DNA of 26,186 nt, from contig JAJJLU010003880.1 of the NCBI GenBank assembly GCA_023807065.1, positions 1-26,186 of the forward strand, in the 5' to 3' direction. The notes below the pieces were generated by a model that was given only the letters and a program-made list of their open reading frames with translations, searched no databases and was not told the DNA's origin. This document shows, one piece after another, positions 9,901 through 18,860 of this stretch; position 1 is the stretch's first letter, and each line of letters begins with the position of its first letter. Source of the DNA: Isotricha intestinalis. Its lineage: Eukaryota; Ciliophora; Litostomatea; Vestibuliferida; Isotrichidae. Both the position numbers and the translations under genes were made by a program.

Positions 9901-12900
9901 CTAAAGAAGAATTAAACAACTATTTGCAGTTAAAAATTTTATTAAATATTTTAAATGAAATTAAAAATTCTGGTGATTATAGTTCAATCTCAACAAAAAT
10001 ATTTGAAATAGAAAATATAAAAAAAATGAATAATAATATAATTCCATTTTTAAAATTTATCTTACTTAATGATTTAATCAAAAATTCGAAATATTTTGCC
10101 CAAAATATGAAATATTATTTTTATAATGAAAAAATTTCAGAATTATGTATCTCTCTACAAAAAATTTATGAAAATAACACTTTAGATAACCTTAATTCTT
10201 TGATTAAACTATTAAATTCAAATTATGAGCTATTTAAAATTCTGAAATTAATTTTTCCTTTTGATAAATTCAATTATACAAAATTCAAGTTACTTCCATT
10301 TTGGATAAATTTAATGATTGCTTTAAATAAAAAAAAACTCAATTTTGAAATATATATAGAAAAATCTTATTATCAATTTAATTATAATGAAAAAAAAAAT
10401 GAATTAATAATATTGTTAAGTTTCCAAGATAATAACTCATTAGAACTTGATCCAAATTCAATAATAAAAACGAATAAAATTAAAGTAAAATCAAATCTAA
10501 ATTTTATTTCAATATATCAAATAAATTTTTCAAAATTATTTTATCATATTGTAACAAAATTAATTATAAAAGAAACAAACATTAATAATATTAATTCAAA
10601 TTTATTAAAAGTTTATATTAAAAATAATTTAAATAATTTTGATAATGAAAATTTTGATGATAATTTTTTTACATTAAATAATTTATTTAAAGATAAAAAT
10701 GAAAATTATTCTCTAATTGGGAAGTGTTGGAATATTTTATTTTCTTTGCCAAAAGAAGTTATTAAATATCTTGAAGAATTTTCTTTAGATGAAGAAAAAA
10801 TCTTATTAAAAATTATAAGAGAAAAATTTGAAAATATTAAAGAAGAAAAAATTTCCCAATATATTGATTTTACTAAAAGATTAATAAACTATTTTCATAA
10901 AGATAGTGCCCTATGGCAATATGAAACCAAATTTTTAAAAAATAAATTGTTGATTGATGAATTATCTGAAGATGAAATTTTTACATATATTACAAAATGT
11001 AATGAAGAAAAAGAATTAATTAAAAATGTATTTAACAAAAAAGAAAATTATAAATTTCTCCAAAAATTACAAGAATTTGAAAAAATTTGTAAAGAAAAAA
11101 AATCAAAAATTATTTTTGTTAAAAATAGGAGAGATATAAAAAAGAAATTCAATAAATTAATTGATAAAATTGAAAAATATATTAAAGATAATAATAAAGA
11201 AGAGAATCTCCATTCATTAAAAGAACTCATGAATAGAATAATAAAACTAAGTGAAAATATAATTAATTTAGATGATGAGCAATATTCAAATTATGAAAAA
11301 ATTGTAAATAATATAATAAATAATTTATCAAAACAAAATAAAAATGAACTAACTAAATTAACACTCATTAAATATTTTGAGATGACAGATTACAAATTTG
11401 ATAATTTAGGAATATATAATTTTTTAATATGGTATTCACAGCTTTATGAAATGTTTCATATAATTTTTAAAAAAGATCTTGAAGAAAAAATCCTAATATT
11501 AGACAAAATTAAGTCTTATAAATTTGAAATAATCTTTAATTATTTATTTCAATTATTTTTGTCAGGGAAAGAACATAAAGAAAAAAATGAAATAGATTTT
11601 CTGATTTCCTCTTTAAATAGCCAGGGTTTAATTAAAATATATGAAGAATTAATTGGAGAGGATGAAGATGATTTGAATTTAAATAAAATAGCTCAAAAAA
11701 TGTTTAAAATTGTTCAAAATTTTAAAACATTTATCAATAATTTAAAAAAAAGAGAAGAAAAAGATATTAATGAAATTAAATGGGCTTATAATTCAATTAA
11801 TGATTATCCAATAAATTTTATTCTTATTATACCAAAGTTGAAAATAAATGATGTTAAATTATTATTTATAAATTCGAAAATAAAAGAAAATGAAATTATT
11901 GAAGGTCCTTTAATCAAGGGCTTATTAGAAAATACTTCTTCACTTGATATTTTTAAAGATTGTAAACCAGAAGAGCATTCTTTTAAACTTAGTTTTTTTG
12001 AATTTGCAAAACAAATTTTAAATTTATTTTTCCAAAAAAAAAAATCTAATATCAAATTTTATGAAAAAAATGGATATTCAGAATATAAACAAAAATTATT
12101 GGATTATCTAGAGAATGAGAATTTAAAAAAAAATGAAAAATTATTGTTAAAAAGAATATATATTTTTCAAATTTTTTTTGAAAAATATGATGAAGAATTA
12201 ATATTAAATAATGAATTAGAATATGATGATATTGAGTTTATTCAAGATGATACTTGGAAATTAAACGAAAATTTAATGAATAAATATCCGTCATTTTATT
12301 TTTGGTTATTCAAAAATCATGATGCAGTTAAAGAAATTCAGAGTGAATTTAATTTTCATTTTGAAAAAAATGAAAATTCAATCCCATTTTTAATTATTCT
12401 TTTAAGAATTATATCTTCTAATAATTGTTTAGATTTGGAAAATACTTTTAACAAATTTACATCAAATGTGATAAATCCAATTGTTAAAAAAGAATTTAAA
12501 GAAAAAAATTGTAAAGATTTAAAACCATTAATAAATTTAATGATACTAAATTTAGAAAAAATAGATAAAAAAGTTGTAATTCCAATTTTATCAAATTTAT
12601 TTATTTTAATAAATAATTTATGGAATGATAATTTTATTCAAAATGAAAATATTTTATCAATTAAGAGTAAATATGAAGAAGAAATTGCAAAAACTCTTTA
12701 TTTATCAGCTGTTAATAATTCTTTAATTTCATTATTTGATAAAGAAATTAAATCTAATGATTTATTATCTTATATTTTTTCTCCTGATAAATTTTTATAT
12801 AATAAACTAAATTCCTTAATTAATGAAATTTTTAATAAAATTATTATTCAGAATAAAAATTATGAAAATTATATTCAAAATTTATCAAAACAAAAAATAG

Positions 12901-15900
12901 AGTTAAATAAAAAAAAAGAAGAAATAAAAGATATAATTAAAGAAGAAATAAATAAAATAATATCAAAAAGAGAACAAATATCCAAAGAAATAATAGAAGA
13001 ATTTAAAAATAAAAAAAAACAACATTTTAATGAATTAATAAAAGATTATAAAGAAGAATTGGAAAATTTTAAAGATTATCAAAATCAAAAAAGTTTGGAA
13101 AAATTAAGAGAATACTATTTAAAATTTGAAGACATTTTTCAAAATTCATTTAACGATGAAAAATGGAAGAAAATTTATTATTTAGAATATAATTTAAATG
13201 ATAATTCAAATAAAGTATTTGTTTTTAAAAATAAAAACAATAAAAAAAAAATTGAAAAAATAAATAATTTACAAGGAAGATTTTATTATGATAAAACAAT
13301 ATATAAATTTATTTCTATTATGGAAATAGATAAGGAGAATTATAAATTATGTAAAGATAGTGTTATAGAAGGATATTTTAAATTAATTGAAATAAATACA
13401 ATTAGTGAGTATTTTAATAATGAAAAAGAGACAGAAATAAACTTAATTATCCAAAAAATTTTAAAAGATAATTTACCTCATTTGTATTTTGGAACAGATG
13501 AAAATTATAAGTTAAATGAAAAAGATTTTATCCAAAAATTAGAAAATCTAGAGAATGAAATAGAAGATTTATATAAAAAATCAATAAACAAAAATTTAGA
13601 TTTTTTTAGAGAAATCCCAGAAAATTTGGAAAAATTTAAAAAAATGAAAAATTATCTAGTTGATTTATTCTCTGATAATTCACATTGTGAGATATTATTA
13701 AATTATTTAAAACAATTTGAACAAAAATTTGATTCTATTCTTGAAAATTTTCATAATTTTTATGAATTTTTAAAAAATGAAAAACTAATAGATTATATAG
13801 CATTTGTTCAAAACTCAGAGAAAAATAATCTAATATTTTATTCTAATGATTATAACGCTAAAGAAATTATTGAACAAAAAAAAAAAAATGATTTGAAATT
13901 GTTTAGTAATAAAATAAATGATAAATTTATAAATTATTTAAATGCTCCAATAATTAGTATAAATGAGGAAAACAAAATTTTTAGTTTTTTAGATCCAATT
14001 GAATTCGATGAAGGATATATTTATAATGATGATTCTATAAATTTTTTCATAATTTCTTTGATTAATGAAAAATCAAATCCCAAAATTGCAATTTTAAATA
14101 ACGAAAAAAATTTATCGATAAATATATCTCCAGTTCAAACAAAATTATTCAAAATAAATTTAAGTTTTCCAAAGATAATTATTAAAAATATTATTCCTAA
14201 TATACTAAATGCACAAATTAAATTTAATTATGAAGGAAGAACTGATCTTCCTTTAAATTGTAACATAATTTTCAATTTAGTTCCAATTAAAATTCTCCTT
14301 TTCCATGATATTCATGATTTTAAAAATACCAAAGATAAAAATTTCCTTCTATGTTTACAATATATTCATGAAAATGAAAATATTGAAATAAATTTGAAAT
14401 CTTTATATAAAATAAAAAATAAAAATATTGAGGAACCTAAAATAAACCTAATTAATTGTGAAGATAATACATCAAAACAACCAAAAATCAAATATGAGAA
14501 AGAAAAAATTATCATTTCTAATTTAAAAAGTGAGGAAAAGTTACATTTATTATTAAAAATATCTATTAAAAAAAATTTTATAATTCCAATTGAAATAAAT
14601 TCATATATAATACCATATTTTGATTATTCATTTGAAGTATTAGAAATTATAAATCAACAATTTACAGATTCAAATATTGATATATATGTAAGAAACAATT
14701 TCAAAGAGAGAATTTGTTTTAGAATAGTATTACCTAATATAAAAAGAAAATATAATATAGTTTTAAATTCAAATGTAGAAAAAGAAGATTCTAAGACCTT
14801 TATATTAAAAGAAAAGTCAATTATTTGGAGTAATGAAATTTATAAATTTGAATTAGAAGTTGATATTCAATCTTTGAAAAAACAATTTATTTATAGTTTA
14901 ACTTCAACAATTCTTGGGAAAAAAAAAACTTTAAATATTAATTTTATACCAGTTATTAAAAGAGGCTATGAGAATAATTCCAATAATAAATCTAATTTTC
15001 CTTCTGAAAAACAGTTGAATAAAAACTACTTTACAACAATAGAATCTTTTTTTAATGGAAAAAAATTTGAAAATATAATTTATGAAGGAGAAAAAGCTTA
15101 TCTAATTACTGAGGATAGTATTGAAATAAGTAATAGAAAAGAAGAAATTCAAATATTGAATAATAAACAAAAACAAATTAATTTACCTCAAATAGATTTT
15201 AATAAATTAAGCACAATTAATCAATATGACCAATTTTTAAATAATTGTATTCAAGGGGCAAGATTATATCCTCTTTATCTTAAAAATGCAATAATAAATA
15301 ATGATAAAATATCAACTCAATATTTTGAAAAATTAAATTTTATTGCTGAGAATTATCAAAATCAAAATTTTTCATTATTTTCATCAAAAATAAAACTATT
15401 TAAAGAGTCTTTTGATTTATTATTAATAAAAATAATGTTATTAAATTGTAAATTTGAAGTTGCTAATTGTGAAAATAGCAAAAAATATAAAGAATCAGAA
15501 ATATTTTCATTGACTAATATTGATTATAAAAACATTAATAATATAGATAAAATTATATTGATAAATAATGAAAATTGTTCTGATGATAAAAACAATCTCC
15601 TTTCAGAACTTTTGGGAAATTATAAGGAAAATGAGTTTGAAGCATCAAAAAATGTTAAAAAACAAAAATTTGACAAGAAACCAGGAAAAGATAGTAATTT
15701 ATTTAAAAATCAATTTTTTGAAAAAGTACCAATGACGATGAAAAATAAAGATATTTCGGATAATAAAGAAATTAATGATATGATTAAAAAGAATAAAAAA
15801 TTTAATAAAATAAAAGAAGATAGTGATAATAATTTAGAAGACAATAATTGTGATATTAGAACTACTGAAATTATAGATAATAAAAATGAAAAATATGCCG

Positions 15901-18860
15901 GAAATAATGGAGAGATTATTGATGAAAAAGATTCAGATTCCGAAATTAAAAATAGATTATATGATAATAATTTAGAAGATAATAATTATGATATTAGTGC
16001 TACTGAAATTTTTGATAATACAAATGAAAAGTATAATTTTGAAAGAGAAATTAATATTAAGGACAATATATTTTATACAGATTTTCCTCCAATTTTAAAC
16101 ATAGATTCTACAAAAAAAAATAATGATTCTAAAAATAATAAATTAAAAATTATAGATAAGCCAAATTTTCCTTTTTTTGAAAAACCAATAAATGAAAATC
16201 AAAAAAAAATATATTCATTAAAAAATGCATTTAAATGTCAAAATATTGATGAATATGCAAAAAAAAATCCTTTTAAAGTTATAGAGCAATTTGAAAGAAA
16301 TATGTTTAATATTATTGAAGAGAAAGAAATAGCATATATTATAGAACAAATAAATTCATTTTTAAATAAAGGTAATAAAACCAAGTTAGATATTCAAAAA
16401 AATTTCAATAATTATAAACCCCAAAAAAACCAAAAAGCAAGTAATAATAAATTTATAATTAATCAATTAATAAATAATTCTAAATTTCTATCATTAGAAT
16501 TATTTAAAAAAATTTCTACAGAAACAGAAAATATTCCTTTTAAATATTTATATGTGAACTTTTTAATTGACTGTGATTTTAATATATCTGAAATCAATAA
16601 GCTTTATATTATTATTCTTCTTTGTATATTAACCAATATTTTATATATTTTAGAAATTCCTTATTCAATTGCATTAATTGCAGATAAAGATTTTTCAGTA
16701 ATTCTAAAAGATTTTAATGAAAAACATTCATCAGAAAATTTACAAAAAATATTAGACTGTATATTTATTAGAAGACCAAGAACTAGAATAGCAAATTCAT
16801 TACAATTTGCTATACAACATATGAATTATCCTAATAATTCAAGAAACCAAAGAACTATTTTTTTCTTCACAAATGGTATGGATGAAAATCTTGTTAAAGA
16901 AGGTTGGCATAAAGAATTTAATATTGAAGGTTTAAGTTGTGGATTATTATTTATAAAATCTCAAAAAATTAAAGAAGAAAATTATGAATTTATGAATCAC
17001 ATTTGGGAAAAGTTTGAAAGTGATTTTAATAATTACCACAGAAAATCATTTTTAGAAATAGCTAAAATCAATAGAAAAGAATTTAAGAAATCATTTACCA
17101 ATATAATAAAGATTTTCATTGATGTATTAATTAGAAAAGATAGAAAATATGAAACAAAGAGAGTGAATCCTCCAATAATGGATATTAATGAAATAAAAGA
17201 TACTAATATTGAAGAGATTGATTTTATTTTTAATAAAGAATATTCTAAAAATGATATATATATAGGAAAAGAAAAATATGATAAATATAATATTGAAAAA
17301 ATAGATTGGATACAATTACCAAATTATAACAAAGTTTCAATACAAAATGAATTAATCAAAACAAATAAATCAAAAATAGAATTTAAAAAATTTCTTCAAA
17401 TATTAAATAAAGAAAAATTAAATTTTCCCTCCTTGTTTGAAACAGATAAATCAACACATAAATATTTATCATCTACTGGAAATGAAATAGATATTTCTGC
17501 TTTAATATTATTTTTAATAAATCCTGTCTCAGAACCAAAATTTTTTTTGGAAGATAAAGAAGAAATTGATGCAAATGATTCTATTAGTATTATTATTGAT
17601 AATTCTATATCTTGTTTAAATGAATTCTCTATTAATCATAGCATTACAACAATTAAATATTTAATAAATATCTTTTCTAAAACAGAAATTCAAAATTTTG
17701 ATATAATAATTACAAGTGAAAATAATCCAATAGTTTTATGTTCTAGAGAAAATTCTTTAAAAATTTTATCAGAAAAAAGTAATCTTTGGAAATTAATCTA
17801 TTATTTAATTAAAAGACCTTCAAAAAATGCTGATTTAATTTCTGCAATTCATGCAGGATATAATTTAAAAAAAAATAATTGTTTTAGGAAAAAAAATATT
17901 ATGTTTGTATTAACTGATGGTTTATATGAATCAGTAGAACAAGATAAAATTAAAAAATATATAAACTATTGTGAGGAAAATAAAGTTCATGTGATAGGTA
18001 TTGGAATTGGAATATATCCCAAAGGAATTGAAAAAATATTTAATTACTACATTTATTCATATAATCCTGATAATTTATTAAAAAGTATTTCATTATTTTT
18101 TGAAGAGAATTATGAAACAAAAAAAGAAATAGAATTCATAGATGAATTAACAGAAAAAAATAATATGTTTGAAATTAATATAACAAATTTTCTTGAAGAA
18201 TCAATTAATAATCCTACTTTTAAAGAATTAAAAGATGAATTAAACAATATAAAAAAATCAATAGAATCTTTTGATTTTTATTTTAAAGAAACAAAGATAA
18301 AAGATGAAAATAATTTTATGCAGCCATGTTCTTTATATGAAAAAGGAATTTTAAAAGGTCAAAAAATATTAATAGTAATGTTATGGACATGTGATATGAG
18401 TGAAAATGAATCTCTATATGTAAGAGAAGAATATATTTCAAAAGAAGGGAAGAATTCTAAATTATGTATTAAAAATGCAGCAGATTATTATGGAGTAGAA
18501 TTAAAAATAGTTTTAAATTATGAAGATGCAATTTCAGAAATTACAAAACAAACTAAACCAGGATTTTGTGATTATTATGCAATTTGGGTTTTTTGTGGTC
18601 CTCCTTATGCAGTTTTGCCTCCTCAAAAAAAAGGAAATGAAAATAAAAATAATCCTTATTTAATTAGCCAATTTATTGATGCTTTAATTGAATATTGGAG
18701 TCATGAAGGAAGTATTTTTTTCTTAGCAGAAGGAAGTAAATTACATTATCAATTAGATTTATTTTTAGAAAGAATAAAATTTCAGAAAAATAGAAAAGTT
18801 AAATTTACAATTGAAGGTGAACGTGAAGGAGGAGGTTATTTAGATGACTTTTTGATATAA
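3978..18860 (+). CDS. Giant AAA+/vWA protein, main part: AAA2-AAA6, linker, two vWA domains
   Basis: The frame is open from 3831; the Met at 3978 is only its first ATG, and coding homology begins at 3837. Five AAA+ modules follow AAA1. Walker A motifs are: AAA2 GKEGNGKT (147-154), AAA3 GPTGTGKT (509-516), AAA4 GNSGYKT (844-850, degenerate), AAA5 GENGQGKK (1233-1240) and AAA6 GPTASGKS (1542-1549). AAA3 keeps a DE Walker B (579-580); AAA2, AAA5 and AAA6 do not. A Lys/Glu coiled insert (about 1613-1670) sits inside AAA6. A long Asn/Lys-rich linker follows, with a coiled coil at about 2968-3050 and an acidic stretch before the C-terminus. vWA1 has a poor metal site (DCDFN at 4198, TNG near 4299). 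vWA2 has a good one (DNSIS at 4541-4545, TDG at 4646). This order matches midasin, the six-module ATPase that strips factors from pre-60S ribosomes, but two or three vWA domains and the tail set it apart, so I do not call it midasin. The frame ends early relative to homology; see 18861-20036. Confidence 0.85.
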   Translation: MGLGERFKLKNNTEINNYESFIRDLVKFHMEWSKNVNDKEVQCFTIREIAAMIKALSPDEKRDNNKLIKTDIYNTIMTIYGARYPKERRNKLEKVLMQYETFKQLPKIKPQLKLDNFPSFYQNDTIIQAIYSILFSLENQRHVIITGKEGNGKTQVAKWISEYWNKENNKKIEEKVNKNNKNCEEEDNIYFCVCTENISCRDIIGGQQISQIDGDNNYEQKLIEWKSGFLLKAIEKGKSCILDSLEEAPSTITERLNSLLDKKYNGEKQFFNIHENPEKKKIEIHENFRIIGTCEYQNINKMSPAFINRFDVIYLEDQLEEMNEKQIKDFIKYFLNNINIDFNEDNNKTDLFNDLINSDSEDSDKISLNELNLNINKNAYIQNKKIDSIYTELIFNKFQDQLKNKSIQENNSLILELYQLCKIITIYDKEFCEELSTEEITDFSYNILTNISNYIISDKIISFFLKNYFNEESIERDSKFFFKKSHNLLSYMIKIHAASLINLHLIIEGPTGTGKTVSAISYSKIRGYIANLEPPFYYLYSFYSDTKPSNFYGTIGLKKNFLEGPLTNALKNGLTFIADEMNLSNNITLKSLAPALESNLGKFIYIPNINEKIKIKNTFFFIACQNELGTEGRNKLPKKIQKRFKILKYPEQEEKEILNICKEIKNNIYENNSSDNDDDEKIGNFYIEYNKKNDPLLPHLSFRDIKKIFKRVNYQNQHKEDFINIKLFHNILFYILSSIAQKDINDKINILIDILINIFKKEIDDPKKLKELYMNPPTFYFNPKFSKNQIFIKKGDCLIRIFEKIYNQKDKNLSILEIKHLPNLYDAIFKILLIHKEEPILISGNSGYKTYLAKKFMTQETDIISLNQESTINQLIGNPVFLENIEAKRFYLEYICRICKIPDKSKYEILIQDNNTISNEKKEKLKKDINENKKNIQETLHKSFDALYEKLFSEKKSSKKFILNYNIEFRPGLFFSAILEGKQLILKNITNLPTQVLERFNELFSTEPQLQVNEDLYNTFTKEYDKKFSKFHDFRIISTCPLGYESELSEAALSRFTVIYINDYTEEEKKYILQNFEEEEDISYILQTIQSFNQIFQKKISLLKILTILNSVKFIKSNYKIIYNLNLILQFFTKGLVKNRTNKKINQYNELFLKNQKFGSILKNEELIPKKKISYKEENCEKSIQSQLTNFKIISPFARKIDDSNISFYPNFIELIEIIHFGIFLEIPIILEGENGQGKKTAINYISDCLGYEIIDIKLSQNTKIEDLFGVTDINFDNDKLKIFESETRLLQALCNDNIKKLIIINNFNNASPALLDKFYEIFDKKQDYISLPSGERKKKGKFQIVCISNKENQELPSFLLDRALYYIMEPITDSDVKQIITTKFKISNLESDIPIFYDRYIKLKEFSKSSSLRNAFSLHDISKFINLKKSNDNFLNDEINYQMIFSNKFYDYNLMKSIKNKLNISFDYIPDFQYFSINPENNKLIIEPHKNSTKTKEILLSKEISIQNLSKEINTLTEFQRQCLLCLFISYFSKRTCIIQGPTASGKSKLVSLFAKLINKEIYIYQMNNDTNSSMLNGQRIFNENLTEEEKNKFNQIIKDIDDLQIFDSSIDNKNEKLNIKKINKIIKKLKKIEKKIISKKIEISELKERLINFKKEISLPLKRLLEMKKKFIEAMTKGYLVLIDGIENASSQIIEKIVSLCQEKKELDLFERGEKYYFSEDTEDEKQRIHKDFQLFITYNPEIKRKNSIEMLLNKCIIFSLPEIDKEIKFSSQILYGLFKNNGFSNKSAINLSCKLTKIHEIAKDKSTNNIQSFAGNIPFTGRSLIYFSYFFKNLKYNDNRSIFLQIVKKAINNIYLNPFIEIKDQDNLKKNFKNDLFQNFINQKDNNYFSFIKYDFEEKINKILLQNLNQVFLKAKQSQYLTPIPLNFPNFIEDILKTIDLKYLYYGQKQMNIIIFLNKAIEILNKKSLKFSKEELNNYLQLKILLNILNEIKNSGDYSSISTKIFEIENIKKMNNNIIPFLKFILLNDLIKNSKYFAQNMKYYFYNEKISELCISLQKIYENNTLDNLNSLIKLLNSNYELFKILKLIFPFDKFNYTKFKLLPFWINLMIALNKKKLNFEIYIEKSYYQFNYNEKKNELIILLSFQDNNSLELDPNSIIKTNKIKVKSNLNFISIYQINFSKLFYHIVTKLIIKETNINNINSNLLKVYIKNNLNNFDNENFDDNFFTLNNLFKDKNENYSLIGKCWNILFSLPKEVIKYLEEFSLDEEKILLKIIREKFENIKEEKISQYIDFTKRLINYFHKDSALWQYETKFLKNKLLIDELSEDEIFTYITKCNEEKELIKNVFNKKENYKFLQKLQEFEKICKEKKSKIIFVKNRRDIKKKFNKLIDKIEKYIKDNNKEENLHSLKELMNRIIKLSENIINLDDEQYSNYEKIVNNIINNLSKQNKNELTKLTLIKYFEMTDYKFDNLGIYNFLIWYSQLYEMFHIIFKKDLEEKILILDKIKSYKFEIIFNYLFQLFLSGKEHKEKNEIDFLISSLNSQGLIKIYEELIGEDEDDLNLNKIAQKMFKIVQNFKTFINNLKKREEKDINEIKWAYNSINDYPINFILIIPKLKINDVKLLFINSKIKENEIIEGPLIKGLLENTSSLDIFKDCKPEEHSFKLSFFEFAKQILNLFFQKKKSNIKFYEKNGYSEYKQKLLDYLENENLKKNEKLLLKRIYIFQIFFEKYDEELILNNELEYDDIEFIQDDTWKLNENLMNKYPSFYFWLFKNHDAVKEIQSEFNFHFEKNENSIPFLIILLRIISSNNCLDLENTFNKFTSNVINPIVKKEFKEKNCKDLKPLINLMILNLEKIDKKVVIPILSNLFILINNLWNDNFIQNENILSIKSKYEEEIAKTLYLSAVNNSLISLFDKEIKSNDLLSYIFSPDKFLYNKLNSLINEIFNKIIIQNKNYENYIQNLSKQKIELNKKKEEIKDIIKEEINKIISKREQISKEIIEEFKNKKKQHFNELIKDYKEELENFKDYQNQKSLEKLREYYLKFEDIFQNSFNDEKWKKIYYLEYNLNDNSNKVFVFKNKNNKKKIEKINNLQGRFYYDKTIYKFISIMEIDKENYKLCKDSVIEGYFKLIEINTISEYFNNEKETEINLIIQKILKDNLPHLYFGTDENYKLNEKDFIQKLENLENEIEDLYKKSINKNLDFFREIPENLEKFKKMKNYLVDLFSDNSHCEILLNYLKQFEQKFDSILENFHNFYEFLKNEKLIDYIAFVQNSEKNNLIFYSNDYNAKEIIEQKKKNDLKLFSNKINDKFINYLNAPIISINEENKIFSFLDPIEFDEGYIYNDDSINFFIISLINEKSNPKIAILNNEKNLSINISPVQTKLFKINLSFPKIIIKNIIPNILNAQIKFNYEGRTDLPLNCNIIFNLVPIKILLFHDIHDFKNTKDKNFLLCLQYIHENENIEINLKSLYKIKNKNIEEPKINLINCEDNTSKQPKIKYEKEKIIISNLKSEEKLHLLLKISIKKNFIIPIEINSYIIPYFDYSFEVLEIINQQFTDSNIDIYVRNNFKERICFRIVLPNIKRKYNIVLNSNVEKEDSKTFILKEKSIIWSNEIYKFELEVDIQSLKKQFIYSLTSTILGKKKTLNINFIPVIKRGYENNSNNKSNFPSEKQLNKNYFTTIESFFNGKKFENIIYEGEKAYLITEDSIEISNRKEEIQILNNKQKQINLPQIDFNKLSTINQYDQFLNNCIQGARLYPLYLKNAIINNDKISTQYFEKLNFIAENYQNQNFSLFSSKIKLFKESFDLLLIKIMLLNCKFEVANCENSKKYKESEIFSLTNIDYKNINNIDKIILINNENCSDDKNNLLSELLGNYKENEFEASKNVKKQKFDKKPGKDSNLFKNQFFEKVPMTMKNKDISDNKEINDMIKKNKKFNKIKEDSDNNLEDNNCDIRTTEIIDNKNEKYAGNNGEIIDEKDSDSEIKNRLYDNNLEDNNYDISATEIFDNTNEKYNFEREINIKDNIFYTDFPPILNIDSTKKNNDSKNNKLKIIDKPNFPFFEKPINENQKKIYSLKNAFKCQNIDEYAKKNPFKVIEQFERNMFNIIEEKEIAYIIEQINSFLNKGNKTKLDIQKNFNNYKPQKNQKASNNKFIINQLINNSKFLSLELFKKISTETENIPFKYLYVNFLIDCDFNISEINKLYIIILLCILTNILYILEIPYSIALIADKDFSVILKDFNEKHSSENLQKILDCIFIRRPRTRIANSLQFAIQHMNYPNNSRNQRTIFFFTNGMDENLVKEGWHKEFNIEGLSCGLLFIKSQKIKEENYEFMNHIWEKFESDFNNYHRKSFLEIAKINRKEFKKSFTNIIKIFIDVLIRKDRKYETKRVNPPIMDINEIKDTNIEEIDFIFNKEYSKNDIYIGKEKYDKYNIEKIDWIQLPNYNKVSIQNELIKTNKSKIEFKKFLQILNKEKLNFPSLFETDKSTHKYLSSTGNEIDISALILFLINPVSEPKFFLEDKEEIDANDSISIIIDNSISCLNEFSINHSITTIKYLINIFSKTEIQNFDIIITSENNPIVLCSRENSLKILSEKSNLWKLIYYLIKRPSKNADLISAIHAGYNLKKNNCFRKKNIMFVLTDGLYESVEQDKIKKYINYCEENKVHVIGIGIGIYPKGIEKIFNYYIYSYNPDNLLKSISLFFEENYETKKEIEFIDELTEKNNMFEINITNFLEESINNPTFKELKDELNNIKKSIESFDFYFKETKIKDENNFMQPCSLYEKGILKGQKILIVMLWTCDMSENESLYVREEYISKEGKNSKLCIKNAADYYGVELKIVLNYEDAISEITKQTKPGFCDYYAIWVFCGPPYAVLPPQKKGNENKNNPYLISQFIDALIEYWSHEGSIFFLAEGSKLHYQLDLFLERIKFQKNRKVKFTIEGEREGGGYLDDFLI
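15825..16034 (+). repeat. Tandem 46-residue duplication in the acidic linker of the giant protein
   Basis: The 24-codon block at 15825-15896 (DNNLEDNNCDIRTTEIIDNK...) recurs at 15963-16034 as DNNLEDNNYDISATEIFDNT..., a period of 138 bp. I count 8 differences in 72 bases. Most of these bases change the residue, so the copies are drifting in a loosely constrained linker just ahead of vWA1. Confidence 0.8.
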
